From: Faucicola sp902506225 | GTDB taxonomy: Bacteria; Pseudomonadota; Gammaproteobacteria; Pseudomonadales; Moraxellaceae | NCBI GenBank assembly: GCA_902506225.1 | Contig: LR733345.1 | Location: 372,001 to 436,000, forward strand | Length of the DNA: 64,000 nucleotides | Direction of reading: 5' to 3' | Part shown: positions 17,338 to 27,187 of the stretch, piece by piece | How the letters are laid out: each line of letters opens with the position of its first letter | How positions within the stretch are numbered: the first letter of the stretch is position 1 | Translations under genes and position numbers: made by a program | Notes under the pieces: generated by a model | Seen by the model: only the letters and a program-made list of their open reading frames with translations | Database searches by the model: none | What the model was told of the DNA's origin: nothing

Positions 17338-18405
17338 ATGAATATTCCAAATTCTTCTGGTAATGCTCCTTTTGTTCTTTCGGTTCTCGACAATGCATTC
17401 ACCGGCGTTGGCCACACGATAGAGGATACCATTCAAGAGATGATCGCGCTTGCGAAACTGGCGGATAAAAGAGGGTTTCAGCGGTTTTGGATGTCTGAAC
17501 ACCATGCGATGCCGGGCGCCGCAGTTCCTTCTCCGCAGATGATGGTGGCTCGGCTTACTGGGGAAACCGAGCGCATTAGACTTGGTGCAGGTGGCATCAT
17601 GTTACCAAATCATGCGCCTTTGGTCGTCGCTGAACAATTTGGTATGCTCGATGCGATGGCTCCCGGACGGATTGATCTGGGTTTGGGAAGGGCGCCGGGA
17701 ACTGATGGCGCAACGGCTTCAGCTTTGCGTCGTCATCAGGCATCGAACGATGAGTTTCCTCAGCAAGTTGCAGAACTGTTGGGATTTTTAGGAAACAGTT
17801 TTCCAAAAGACCATCCTTATAGCGAGGTTCATGCTGTGCCAGGCCCATGGCAGGCCGAGCAAAATCGAGTGCCACCATCGAAGACCACAGCTGATGTCTG
17901 GATCTTGGGGTCATCAACTTACTCTGCGCATTTGGCAGCACAGCTTGGCAGACCTTATGCGTTCGCTTTGCAGTTTGGCAGTGCTGATGTTTTAAATGCC
18001 ATGCGAATTTACCGAGAGAATTTCCGTCCATCAAAAATCCTAGCCAAGCCATACAGTTTGGTCAGCATTGGCGCTATTGCGGATAAAGATCCTGTAGAAG
18101 CACGTCGCCAGTCAACTTCGTCTGCCATGGCAATGTTGAGAATGTTCCAACGCAAGCCTTTTGCTTTACTGCCCCCTGATGAAGTAGCGGCTTTTCAAGG
18201 CAATACGCAAGAGCGCCAGATTATTGAGCAGTATACTGATCAAACCCTCCATGGTACTGCTGCCGAGGTCGCAAAAAGTTTGGAGAGCCTTCAGGAGCAG
18301 ACAGGGGTCGATGAGATAATGCTGGTTGTTCAAGGCTATTCGCGACGCACCCAATTGCGCACTGTTGAACTAATCGCAGATCACTATAGTATGCCAAGTC
18401 ACTAG
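17338..18405 (+). CDS. LLM-class flavin-dependent oxidoreductase (luciferase-like)
   Basis: 355 residues with the bacterial luciferase/alkanal monooxygenase fold. Family motifs include FWMSEHHAMPG near residue 50, IRLGAGGIMLPNHAPL near 81, and LGLGRAPGTDGAT near 115. It likely uses FMNH2, with substrate unknown. It follows the MBL lipoprotein in the same direction, 92 bp away. The IS982 element lies just after it. Confidence 0.9.
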   Translation: MNIPNSSGNAPFVLSVLDNAFTGVGHTIEDTIQEMIALAKLADKRGFQRFWMSEHHAMPGAAVPSPQMMVARLTGETERIRLGAGGIMLPNHAPLVVAEQFGMLDAMAPGRIDLGLGRAPGTDGATASALRRHQASNDEFPQQVAELLGFLGNSFPKDHPYSEVHAVPGPWQAEQNRVPPSKTTADVWILGSSTYSAHLAAQLGRPYAFALQFGSADVLNAMRIYRENFRPSKILAKPYSLVSIGAIADKDPVEARRQSTSSAMAMLRMFQRKPFALLPPDEVAAFQGNTQERQIIEQYTDQTLHGTAAEVAKSLESLQEQTGVDEIMLVVQGYSRRTQLRTVELIADHYSMPSH

Positions 18406-18453
18406 ATTTTGTTAAGATTAGCGATATTAAAAGGTTAGCAAAGAGCTTAATGC

Positions 18454-19404
18454 CTAACCATTAGGCTTGTTGTTAGGTAACCCCAGTTCGGGATAAACCA
18501 CATTGTAACTCATTGATACTATTTGCAATGTCGCTACCTGTCCCTGCTGAGGCATATTTTTGATGGTGGGTTTATAGGGAAACCAGCAATAAGCAATTAA
18601 ACCCGACAGCAAGTTTGTGATAAACCCCGTGACACTACGATGGCGTGAGTGTTCGATTTGGCACAAGTTTTTAAGCTCTCCAAACACCGTTTCAACCAAA
18701 GAGCGATGATTGAGTAGTGCCTCATCCATAGGCTCAAGTAATTGGGGTTTCATATTACGCCGAAGTTTGGTTATCAACGTGGTATCACTGTGTTTTGTGA
18801 GCCACTCGTTTAGGGCTTTACTGATATAGCCTCTATCCCCAAACACCTTGCCAGACACAGGTGTTGCCATATCCTTAACAGGCACTCTGTCATCCGTATT
18901 ACCCGCAGTGACTTTAACAGATACAAGCTCGCCCTTATGATTGATAATGGCGTGCAGCTTAAAGCCATAGAACCAGCCCATGCGGCTTTTGCCTCGGGTT
19001 GCAAGTCCTTCAAAGACTTTATGACGGTAGATACGTTTGTTATGACAAACTGCTATCTTGGTTGAATCAATATAGCTGATACCCGTACAGTCGCCCATCA
19101 TGCTTTGCAAGTAGCTGCACAGTGGTATGATACTGCGCGGCACAAGCTCTATAAATCGCGAGTAGCTCGGCAGATTTGGAAACGCCCGTTTCATCATGCC
19201 AAGCATGTGATGGTAGTAAAACGCCTTAAACTGTCGATAACGTAATTGATGAAACAGTATCAAGATGGTCATAATCTCTGATACACTTATCTTGCATGCT
19301 CTTAACCTTTGGTGTCCCGTTGCGATTAAATGAGCGTCAAACTCAGGTTTGAATTGCTGATAAAAGTCGTCAATATGGCAGTATAGTTCGGTTAGGTTGT
19401 CCAT
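18454..19404 (-). CDS. IS982-family transposase
   Basis: 316 residues with the DDE triad: SYIDSTKIAV (Asp), VFGDRGYI (Asp), and LVETVFGELKN (Glu). The start is ATG 19404. The terminal repeat itself encodes YPELG near the C-terminus, and the last residues (LPNNKPNG) and the stop codon come from flanking DNA beyond the IS end. The catalytic core is intact, so the element may be active. Confidence 0.92.
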   Translation of the reverse strand: MDNLTELYCHIDDFYQQFKPEFDAHLIATGHQRLRACKISVSEIMTILILFHQLRYRQFKAFYYHHMLGMMKRAFPNLPSYSRFIELVPRSIIPLCSYLQSMMGDCTGISYIDSTKIAVCHNKRIYRHKVFEGLATRGKSRMGWFYGFKLHAIINHKGELVSVKVTAGNTDDRVPVKDMATPVSGKVFGDRGYISKALNEWLTKHSDTTLITKLRRNMKPQLLEPMDEALLNHRSLVETVFGELKNLCQIEHSRHRSVTGFITNLLSGLIAYCWFPYKPTIKNMPQQGQVATLQIVSMSYNVVYPELGLPNNKPNG

Positions 19405-19504
19405 GTAAGAAGTCCTTGTTGTGAAGTTTGTCTTGGTAAACTTACTTTAGCAACTTTGGACTTCTTTTTTATCTTTTTTTTGAGCCCTTATCCCGAACTG
19501 GGGT
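18480..19504 (-). mobile_element. IS982-family insertion sequence, complete, 1025 bp
   Basis: Inverted ends read ACCCCAGTTCGGGATAA at 18480 and its complement ending at 19504. A TAGGTA duplication flanks them (18474-18479 and 19505-19510; it could be read as 7-8 bp with the shared neighbouring bases). It carries a single DDE transposase. It separates the oxidoreductase from the island thyA. Confidence 0.9.
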
Positions 19505-19768
19505 TAGGTATGCCAGCAGTAATCCTTATTCCTATAAAGCTGCATTATGGTAAATGGTTTTAGATAGAATGATTCGGTTTCATTGGATCCATTGGGGCAT
19601 AGCCTGTTGATAAGTTATTAAGACAATTAGTTGTTACGAACAGGTTTGTACAATTGAGCCTTGAAACTTTATAATGCTCAATGAAATCAAAAGGTAAAAT
19701 GTATTGTCCACGCAGTTCAACAAAAATCACCTTTTGAGATAAGTTTGTAGTCCAACTAAGGTTATTGA

Positions 19769-20620
19769 ATGAAACAGTATCTAGATTTATGTCAACGTAT
19801 AGTTGATGAGGGTGTATGGGTCGAGAATGAACGGACTGGAAAACGCTGCTTAACCGTTATTAATGCTGATTTAAACTACAATGTAGGAGCTAATGAGTTT
19901 CCCTTAGTAACTACTCGAAAGAGTTATTGGAAAGCAGCTATCGCAGAATTATTAGGGTATCTACGTGGTTATGATAGCGCAGCTCAGTTTCGAGCTATTG
20001 GATGTAATACATGGAACGCTAATGCCAATGAAAATGAAGCTTGGTTAGCTAATCCTTATCGTAAAGGTAAGGATGATATGGGCCGAGTTTATGGTGTACA
20101 GGGGCGCAGGTGGCGTAATTCAGTAGGAGAGGAGTTTGACCAGCTTCATAAGATCTATGATAACTTGCGAAACGGTATTGATGACCGAGGTGAAATTCTA
20201 ACCTTCTACAATCCAGGTGAGTTTCATATGGGATGTTTACGTCCTTGTATGCATACTCATACATTTTCGTTGTTAGGTGGCAAGCTTTATTTGACTTCAT
20301 CACAACGTTCATGTGATGTACCATTAGGTCAAAATTTTAATCAGATTCAAGTGTTTACCTTACTAGCTCTCATGGCTCAAATTACGGGCCACGAGGCCGG
20401 AAAAGCTTATCATAAGATCGTAAATGCACATATTTATGAAGATCAATTACAATTAATGCGTGACGTGCAATTAAAACGCGAACCGTATCCAGCCCCTAAA
20501 CTTCACATTAACCCTGAAATTAAGTCTCTCGAAGATATTGAGACATGGGTAACATTGGACGATTTTGAAGTGGAAGGGTATCAGTATCATGAGTCTATCG
20601 CGTATCCATTCTCAGTTTGA
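19769..20620 (+). CDS. thyA: Thymidylate synthase carried by the island (intact, divergent copy)
   Basis: 283 residues, full length. It makes dTMP from dUMP with methylene-tetrahydrofolate. Catalytic Cys160 is in GCLRPCMHTHTF. The dUMP-binding QRSCDVPLGQNFN starts near 179. The C-terminus EVEGYQYHESIAYPFSV is conserved in type. It differs strongly from the host thyA in this window, which is broken by the island. The gene points toward the recombinase operon and converges on it. Inference: it replaces the host enzyme after insertion and so favours maintenance of the island. Confidence 0.95.
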   Translation: MKQYLDLCQRIVDEGVWVENERTGKRCLTVINADLNYNVGANEFPLVTTRKSYWKAAIAELLGYLRGYDSAAQFRAIGCNTWNANANENEAWLANPYRKGKDDMGRVYGVQGRRWRNSVGEEFDQLHKIYDNLRNGIDDRGEILTFYNPGEFHMGCLRPCMHTHTFSLLGGKLYLTSSQRSCDVPLGQNFNQIQVFTLLALMAQITGHEAGKAYHKIVNAHIYEDQLQLMRDVQLKREPYPAPKLHINPEIKSLEDIETWVTLDDFEVEGYQYHESIAYPFSV

Positions 20621-20791
20621 TATCAGCATAAAGTGAAAGCTGAGAAAAGTGATAAATTTCTGTTAGGCATAAAGTATTAATATATGTGATTTATGCTATA
20701 AGGTATATATTTGTTAGCTAAGCTCTTGCTAGCTTTTAAGTACAAGGAAATTAAGTTTATACTTTTTATAGCATAGGTAGTTTTCGATAGA

Positions 20792-21304
20792 TTAGTGCAT
20801 CAGCTGGTTCGGTGTTGCATCTTTTAAAGCTAACATTTGTCTCAGTTTTTTAATCTCCTGTCTAGCTTCTAATAACGACCTTTTATCTGTATCAGATTGT
20901 GTTTTATAAAAATCTCGTGACTCTCTCATTTTTTGTAACCGTTTATCTGAGTGTTGAGCGACTCTTTTTATATCTTGATATTCATTAAACCAGTAGATAA
21001 CCTCATTTTGTGCTTGAATCATTTTTGCTTCAAGCGCATTCTTAACATCAGCGTTATCTATAGCTTTTTTTTCTTTACGCGATTTCTCTTCAGCTTTTCT
21101 GATATCTTTGATCTGATTTAGCTTTTGGACAGGCCAACCACGGTTTGTAATAGTATTTCGATGAATACCAGTCATCTTCGAAAGTTGCGCTATAGTGGGT
21201 TTTAGTTTTTTGTTATTTTGAAGATCTATTAGGGCAGTATTTAGAGCAGAAGTAATTGCTTCATAGTCATCATTATTTTTTTGATCATAAGCTTCATTAC
21301 TCAT
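20792..21304 (-). CDS. Small coiled-coil protein of the recombinase operon (TnpC-like)
   Basis: 170 residues, last gene of the four-gene operon; its ATG overlaps the preceding stop by four bases (ATGA). A helix-turn-helix-like N-terminal part (TIAQLSKMTGIHRNTITNRGW, about 39-59) is followed by a charged coiled coil (about 85-160). The arrangement resembles TnpC of Tn554-type elements, an accessory protein that affects orientation and efficiency. I infer function only from position and shape. Confidence 0.7.
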   Translation of the reverse strand: MSNEAYDQKNNDDYEAITSALNTALIDLQNNKKLKPTIAQLSKMTGIHRNTITNRGWPVQKLNQIKDIRKAEEKSRKEKKAIDNADVKNALEAKMIQAQNEVIYWFNEYQDIKRVAQHSDKRLQKMRESRDFYKTQSDTDKRSLLEARQEIKKLRQMLALKDATPNQLMH

Positions 21305-23409
21305 AGTTCGATTGCCTCACCAAGATTTTCCAATACCATTTTGGCCTCGTTCATTGCTGCTAGAATTTGCTCACGAGACTCCAAATATTCTGGTTTATTG
21401 AGGTTATTCTTATTTAACATGTAAACTTCACGCCATTTGGGAGCATGCTTGGTAGTTACAACGGCTTGTTTGCATCGAGCTGGATTACAACGTAGTGAAC
21501 CAATACATGGTAGGCTTGAGTCATACTCTTCTGCTCTACCACCATAGCAAAGCCCTTGTCCCATATAGACCATGGCAACCCCTTGATCTACCATAGCCTC
21601 ATAAACCTCATCCTCTGTGTATCCTTCAGCTATATATCCACTAAACGTCTTGATCAGACCTTTTTTATGCTCACTCGCTTTACCACCATAATATGTACCA
21701 TTTGGATTATGGGCAGTTTTAATAGCATCTAATTCAGCTGCTCGGCGCAGTGATTTCGTATCACCTTTTCGGTTACCGTCTTTTGACAGCATCTCACCTA
21801 TATCACCGTAGCCTAACGTAACTGACGAGGTAGCGCCAGTAGATGTGTACTTAGAGATGCTCTCTACAAAATGTTTCAATTGAAACGATATAAGAGGCAA
21901 TCCAACTTCAGCCTTAAACAATTGATATGTTAATGTGTGTCTTAGCATGTAGGGATTGAACTTCAGTTCATCAGCAATGTTTTTACCTAACAGTTGGCCT
22001 ATAAAACTATTCATTTGACGTGTAATGCCATTACTAGCCATCGACTGAGGGGAGCTACCTGGTTTAACAGTATCTACATTAGAAATTAAGTAAGGTGAAA
22101 CTTTAATTTTTGAAATATACGATGCTGCTAATATTGCATCTTTAACAATCGGTATAGCTACCCATCTATCGTCAAACAAGCCTGTACTAATTTCATCTTT
22201 ATGTTTCTTGACGGTACTTTCAATAAGCCAAACGCCGTCATCTTGAACTAAGCACGAACAATCTTGAACTCTTATTTCTGATAGTTCAGATGGTCTCATA
22301 CCTGTATACTGGCCTACTAAATATGTGCATGCATACGCTACGAGGTTAAAGTATTCTCTAAGATTATCTAACTTATAACCACGTTTTTTCAATGCTTTAC
22401 GTAAAGTTAGTCCACCCATGACACTAGAGTCTTTTTTTAGCATCCAATCATGGGGTTCAATTATATTTGTAATGAAACTTGAAGGATAGCCTTTAGTTCC
22501 TAATCTCATAGCAATATAAGCATTTAAAATTTCGTGGGTTACTCCTTCTTCGTTTGCCCATGAAACGTGGTTGCTTGTATTAAATCTTTCTAAGGAGTTA
22601 GGATCTGATATCTTTGCTGAAGCTCCTATAGCGTTTAAAAAGTCCACTATGATAAAGGAAGCCATTTTCGAGAGAGATTCAAATACCAGATCTGGCAGTA
22701 CTTGTTCTTTTTTCGAAGTATTAGTATTAGCAAGTCTCTTCCATTTCAGGCTATTTAACTCTACATAAGCGATAGGTTTTTCAAATACATACTGAACCGA
22801 CGCTGGACTGCGTAGATATTTGAAAAATTTATCTAGCTCTATATTTTTTACACGATCGTAGTTTTCAGCAGCTTTGGAATACAGTTCGGGTGTTATATCG
22901 GAGAGTGTTCTGATTTTTTCCTGAACAAACTCATGGCCTAACTCATGAGATGCCTGTTTAAATATTTCATTAATAAACGTTAATCCATTTTCAAAAATTG
23001 TAATTAAAGAGTTTGCTTTTAAGACTTTTTTTGTTCGACTTTGGCCTTCCTTACTTTGAAGCTTGAAAATCGAATTGTTTAGCAAGGCCAACTCGAATAT
23101 GATTTTTATTTCTATTAAAACGAATCTTGGGATATCTGTATACTTTGAAAAACTAATGCGGAGCTTTGCGCCCTGAACATTTCGTGCAGCATTAGGATAG
23201 TCGTCATTAAAGTCCCAAAAGTCGTCAGAAAACTTTGATAATTTCGATACAGGTTTGTCCATAAGGTACGTCACATACTCTATGTCATCTGTGTAATTAT
23301 TTTGAAGGTGCTTCTTCTTTTGAACTGTAGCATGGTCTAGAGCATCTAAAACATATAAACGATGTTCTGCAAAACCTGTTAATACATTCAGCTTTTTTTC
23401 ATAGTCCAT
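21301..23409 (-). CDS. Large tyrosine recombinase-like protein (third of the trio)
   Basis: 702 residues. The C-terminal half holds a tyrosine recombinase domain: GMRPSELSEIRV (first Arg, about residue 365), NPYMLRHTLTYQLFKAE (second His/Arg box, about 490), and SISKYTSTG with candidate Tyr near 520. A Cys-rich tail (CYGGRAEEY...CIGSLRCNPARCKQ, about 625-655) may bind zinc. Start ATG 23409 overlaps the upstream stop by one base (TAATG), indicating translational coupling. It is probably one of the recombinases that move the island. Confidence 0.85.
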   Translation of the reverse strand: MDYEKKLNVLTGFAEHRLYVLDALDHATVQKKKHLQNNYTDDIEYVTYLMDKPVSKLSKFSDDFWDFNDDYPNAARNVQGAKLRISFSKYTDIPRFVLIEIKIIFELALLNNSIFKLQSKEGQSRTKKVLKANSLITIFENGLTFINEIFKQASHELGHEFVQEKIRTLSDITPELYSKAAENYDRVKNIELDKFFKYLRSPASVQYVFEKPIAYVELNSLKWKRLANTNTSKKEQVLPDLVFESLSKMASFIIVDFLNAIGASAKISDPNSLERFNTSNHVSWANEEGVTHEILNAYIAMRLGTKGYPSSFITNIIEPHDWMLKKDSSVMGGLTLRKALKKRGYKLDNLREYFNLVAYACTYLVGQYTGMRPSELSEIRVQDCSCLVQDDGVWLIESTVKKHKDEISTGLFDDRWVAIPIVKDAILAASYISKIKVSPYLISNVDTVKPGSSPQSMASNGITRQMNSFIGQLLGKNIADELKFNPYMLRHTLTYQLFKAEVGLPLISFQLKHFVESISKYTSTGATSSVTLGYGDIGEMLSKDGNRKGDTKSLRRAAELDAIKTAHNPNGTYYGGKASEHKKGLIKTFSGYIAEGYTEDEVYEAMVDQGVAMVYMGQGLCYGGRAEEYDSSLPCIGSLRCNPARCKQAVVTTKHAPKWREVYMLNKNNLNKPEYLESREQILAAMNEAKMVLENLGEAIEL

Positions 23410-25862
23410 TAGATTACTCCATCAACTAGTGTGGTCGTTTCAATGTATTCTGCTAAACGCCGTCCATTTTCTAATTCTTCTAAGGAAAAATTAGATAGTT
23501 CAGGTTCTGTAATACCTTTTATCAGTTCTAAATTCTCTGAAATAACATGCCCATAGGGTGTATCCATGACACGGGAGTGCTCTTTCAAAAGCGTATAGTC
23601 ACGCTTCATTGCAAAAATTTCAGGCAGATTCTTAGCTGTAATAATGACATTGTCACAACCCAAACATTTGTTATATTGTGAGCATGGAGTACCAGGTATG
23701 TAGGATGAAAGATTTTTTACAAAATCTGGTGGGTCAAAAATATTTCTGCATTCAGCTAGAGGAGTATGAAAGGTTGTTACCAACTCATCATTTTTTTTGG
23801 ACTCTATATCTTCTGGCACTTTCTCAACTTTTTTATCCAGAGTCGATTGATGTATCTCTTCTAATTCATCATTTATCTTCATTCTACTCATGGAGTTAAA
23901 ATCTAGAGAATCTATATAACCGAGAGTTGTTTGGAGTGAGGAGTGACCCAACATGAGTTGAATTTCACGTACAGTTACGCCATTTCTAAGCATCTCACTA
24001 ACAAATGTTGGTCTAAACCGACTTATTGTAAGAGTTAGGGGATCTCCTGCATCATTTTTTAAATTATATTTCTTAACAAACCTGGACAAACTAGCTCCCA
24101 ATGCTTTTGCATTTTTTTCTTTGTTTCCTAATAGTGGAGATACTCTGCCGTGCTTTTTTGTACTATTCGACTGATAGATGAACAACCTATCTTTAAAGGC
24201 ATCATCTTCAATATCTTGTCGAAAACTACTCGTCAATTGGACTAATTCTTCAAAAATAATTTTTATAGACTTAGCTTGAGATGACGTAAGCCATGTCAGT
24301 TCTGCATTAAAAAGATCGAGGTGGTATTCTTTATGACCATCAGACCTTTCTTTCCAATATCTAAGACAAGGCCGCGATGTTGCCGGATGGGAATCTACAT
24401 AATCGTTTATATCAAGAGAAAGTAAAGGATTTGCATTTAAACCAGTAATTTGAGCAAGCCTTAAAACGTAAGGCGTTAGTGTATCCATATTTATCATTGG
24501 GGTAATGCCCCAGTCGTTGTATACCTCTATCAAACCCTTATCTGAATCATTAATAATTCTTAAGAAAGACTTCTCAATAGGTGATTTAGCTGTATTGTAA
24601 TGAACTGGCTTACACATTAAGCGGTTTTCAAAGAGCCATCGCGCATTCTCTAGTGTCGAAAGGCCTCTAATGACTGAACCCTTTTCGTCCAAAGGATTGC
24701 TGCCTAAACCCGTTTTCTTATAAGGTTTGAGGGCTTTTCTAGATTCGCTCAATCCTTTTTCAATAGCCTCTAATATTCGAAGTCGCTCGTTCATTGTAAA
24801 TGGCTTTTTAACATCTGTTTCTCTAGTTGTAGCAAATCCATTTATATTGAAAAAGCTATATTCTATATCGCGTACTTGAGTCAGCCGATTCAATGTTATA
24901 CGGACTGAACTCAAAACTGTATTTGCATGATAACTTGATATTTCTTTATTTATTACCTTGTCCTCTAAATATTTCCGATATCTAGATAATAGGTATTCAT
25001 CAAAAGTTGTTACGATTCTAAAGGGTTTATTTCCATACAGTTTAGATAAGAACTCTATAAATGAACTACTCGCAACTCTATAATTACTCTTGCCTGATTT
25101 TGAAGAGACAGTTTTGCTACTACAAGCAAACAGTTGCTCAACCTGAATAAACGGTTCTAATTTTGAAGGAGGGAAGAAGTCATCAGCTGCATTTAGCTCT
25201 CTTGCTGCGAGTCTATGAAAACGCTCTATCTGACTTTCACTATGATTTCTTCTATTGACATTCGCTTCGCTTGTTCTTTCAGCAACGCTTCTATAATTTG
25301 GATCAATAATTCCAATTTTTTCTAAGTCTTTGTGAATGAATTCCCAAGCATCTTTAACAACACTAAATCTTAAGGATTCTTTTTTTATAGGTAGTTGTTC
25401 TGGAGACATTTTTCCTATCGAAATTTTGTTGCCGAAAATAGGTAAAGTGTGCTTTTCCTCTACAGTTAGCTTTCTGTACCAATTCAAAAGTTTTCTAGTG
25501 TTTTCGATGCCAGCCGCTTCGTAGCTTTCACTTGGTATTATTAGAATCCCTTCTTCGATCATCCTTTCAATTAAAGGAGTAGTAAGACTCCTATATTTTT
25601 GTGCAACAGAGTATGAGACACCTACAGCACTCTGAATATGCTTAACAGCTACACTGAAGCCTAAAGTATTATCCGCTTTACTAATTGGTATTTCCCATAA
25701 TGCTTCTGTATCCGCAGTTGTTTTCGATACCCATTCTATAACAGCTGCTTCGGCGTCTTTAATTGGTTGTTTTTCTTCAACGATTTTACAGTCTGCACCT
25801 AAAATCCCTAGCTCAGGAAAATCCTCATGAAACTCATCAATGGTTATTCCAATGTTTTTCAT
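23409..25862 (-). CDS. Large tyrosine recombinase-like protein (second of the trio)
   Basis: 817 residues, larger than Tn554 TnpB (about 630). The recombinase signature near residue 635-680 is SRFRPTFVSEML...LMLGHSSLQTTLGYIDS, with the final Tyr in LGYID. After this comes a Cys-containing segment (TPCSQYNKCLGCDNVI, about 755). Its start overlaps the stop of the first recombinase by four bases. It probably acts with its two neighbours in integration and excision. Confidence 0.85.
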   Translation of the reverse strand: MKNIGITIDEFHEDFPELGILGADCKIVEEKQPIKDAEAAVIEWVSKTTADTEALWEIPISKADNTLGFSVAVKHIQSAVGVSYSVAQKYRSLTTPLIERMIEEGILIIPSESYEAAGIENTRKLLNWYRKLTVEEKHTLPIFGNKISIGKMSPEQLPIKKESLRFSVVKDAWEFIHKDLEKIGIIDPNYRSVAERTSEANVNRRNHSESQIERFHRLAARELNAADDFFPPSKLEPFIQVEQLFACSSKTVSSKSGKSNYRVASSSFIEFLSKLYGNKPFRIVTTFDEYLLSRYRKYLEDKVINKEISSYHANTVLSSVRITLNRLTQVRDIEYSFFNINGFATTRETDVKKPFTMNERLRILEAIEKGLSESRKALKPYKKTGLGSNPLDEKGSVIRGLSTLENARWLFENRLMCKPVHYNTAKSPIEKSFLRIINDSDKGLIEVYNDWGITPMINMDTLTPYVLRLAQITGLNANPLLSLDINDYVDSHPATSRPCLRYWKERSDGHKEYHLDLFNAELTWLTSSQAKSIKIIFEELVQLTSSFRQDIEDDAFKDRLFIYQSNSTKKHGRVSPLLGNKEKNAKALGASLSRFVKKYNLKNDAGDPLTLTISRFRPTFVSEMLRNGVTVREIQLMLGHSSLQTTLGYIDSLDFNSMSRMKINDELEEIHQSTLDKKVEKVPEDIESKKNDELVTTFHTPLAECRNIFDPPDFVKNLSSYIPGTPCSQYNKCLGCDNVIITAKNLPEIFAMKRDYTLLKEHSRVMDTPYGHVISENLELIKGITEPELSNFSLEELENGRRLAEYIETTTLVDGVI

Positions 25863-27094
25863 TTGATGTCCTTAATGCCAATTCTTAATTGCGTTTGTTC
25901 AGACAAGCGCCTCATCTTCTCGGCCCTAGTTAATAAGTCACCGTTCTCATCACACATACTGTTATAGATATCTTGGGGGATACTTGTATATATCTGTGTA
26001 GTCTGGAGATGGTTGTGCCCTAAGTTTTTTTGCACAATAACGAGCCGATCTAAGTAATCGGAACCTAAATCATTTGACTGCAATATTGAATAAGCATTTC
26101 CGTGCCTTAACTTGTGAGGAGAGATGCTTCGATCAAGGCGACCTTTCTTTATTGCACGTTCACTTATACGTTCAAGCAATTTGTTGATTGCACTAGGCGT
26201 GTAGGGAGTACCTTTAGCATTAAAAAATGCTGGGGTTTTAGACGGGTCTACATATTTACGGGCATATTTTTTATACAGGGGAGATGCATGATATTTCTGC
26301 ACACGTTTGATAGTTGCTAAGCTAAGCAAAGTCCAGCGTGGCTTAATTTGATTACCACGGCCTTTACTTCCTTTGACTTTTAAAGGCACGTAATCAGCAT
26401 GGATAGGCTGTTCATTATCGGAGGAAATAAACTTTTCAGAATTGAAGTTGTTAGTATCGTTAAAGTCCTGAAGAGTAACTCTAGGTAGTTCTGAACGACG
26501 TAAGCCAGAGTCGTATAAAAATTGGAGTAAAGCTCTTTCTCGTTCTGAATCAGTAAATTCAATCAATATAAAAAGGTCATCAAGTGTGCAAGAGCTAATG
26601 GGTGTGCGCTTTGGTGGTTTTGATAGCAAGCCATCGCTATATGGGTTATCTTCTCTAAGCTTATCACGGTCTTCTGTAGGGCTACAAAGGTATTCGATGA
26701 AGGCATGTATTGTCTCATCTCTACTTCTAACAGTAGATGAGTTCTTATGATCTTCACGAATTAAAAATGTCAGGTATTCTTGAATTACGTATTTTGGAAC
26801 TGTAATAAATACTTCATCAGATTCACTGTCATCATAATCTGGACGACTACGAATATAACTTAAGAAGTAGCTTAGGTTTCTACCATAAGTAACTGCTGAT
26901 TTATAAGAGATTATTTGATGTTTGGTTCGATACGACAAATACTCAGAAACAAGAGGAAGGATCTTGCCATCATCATCAAATACTCCAACACCATTCACTT
27001 TTACGGTTTTGTTCAATGATAAGTTTGGAATCTCATTGAGTAAACAAGACTTAGATAAATCTAACTTTGTATCAGAACAAACTTTAACATCCAT
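25859..27094 (-). CDS. Tyrosine recombinase/integrase (first of the trio, TnpA-like)
   Basis: 411 residues from ATG 27094; a GTG at 27103 is an alternative. A core-binding SAM-like N-terminal domain (about 50-150) is followed by a complete catalytic domain: DSGLRRSELPRVTLQD (Arg), SPHKLRHGNAYSIL (H-x-x-R), NLGHNHLQTTQIYTSI (His and nucleophile Tyr). It is first in the four-gene overlapping operon and lies about 100 bp from the thyA junction, the usual place for an integrase. Confidence 0.92.
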   Translation of the reverse strand: MDVKVCSDTKLDLSKSCLLNEIPNLSLNKTVKVNGVGVFDDDGKILPLVSEYLSYRTKHQIISYKSAVTYGRNLSYFLSYIRSRPDYDDSESDEVFITVPKYVIQEYLTFLIREDHKNSSTVRSRDETIHAFIEYLCSPTEDRDKLREDNPYSDGLLSKPPKRTPISSCTLDDLFILIEFTDSERERALLQFLYDSGLRRSELPRVTLQDFNDTNNFNSEKFISSDNEQPIHADYVPLKVKGSKGRGNQIKPRWTLLSLATIKRVQKYHASPLYKKYARKYVDPSKTPAFFNAKGTPYTPSAINKLLERISERAIKKGRLDRSISPHKLRHGNAYSILQSNDLGSDYLDRLVIVQKNLGHNHLQTTQIYTSIPQDIYNSMCDENGDLLTRAEKMRRLSEQTQLRIGIKDIK

Positions 27095-27109
27095 AATAAT
27101 CACTATCTC

Positions 27110-27141
27110 AATACATAGACTAAGTTATGTATTGCATTATA
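27110..27141 (-). promoter_or_regulatory. Recombinase operon promoter region and inverted repeat at the island end
   Basis: A TATAAT -10 box reads leftward at 27136-27141; no good -35 is seen. An inverted repeat AATACATA/TATGTATT (27110-27117/27126-27133) lies between it and the first recombinase. It may be a recombinase or regulator binding site near the element terminus. Confidence 0.45.
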
Positions 27142-27187
27142 TACGATCTATTACTCCGTATTGTGCATTATTGTTATGGGGGTATAA

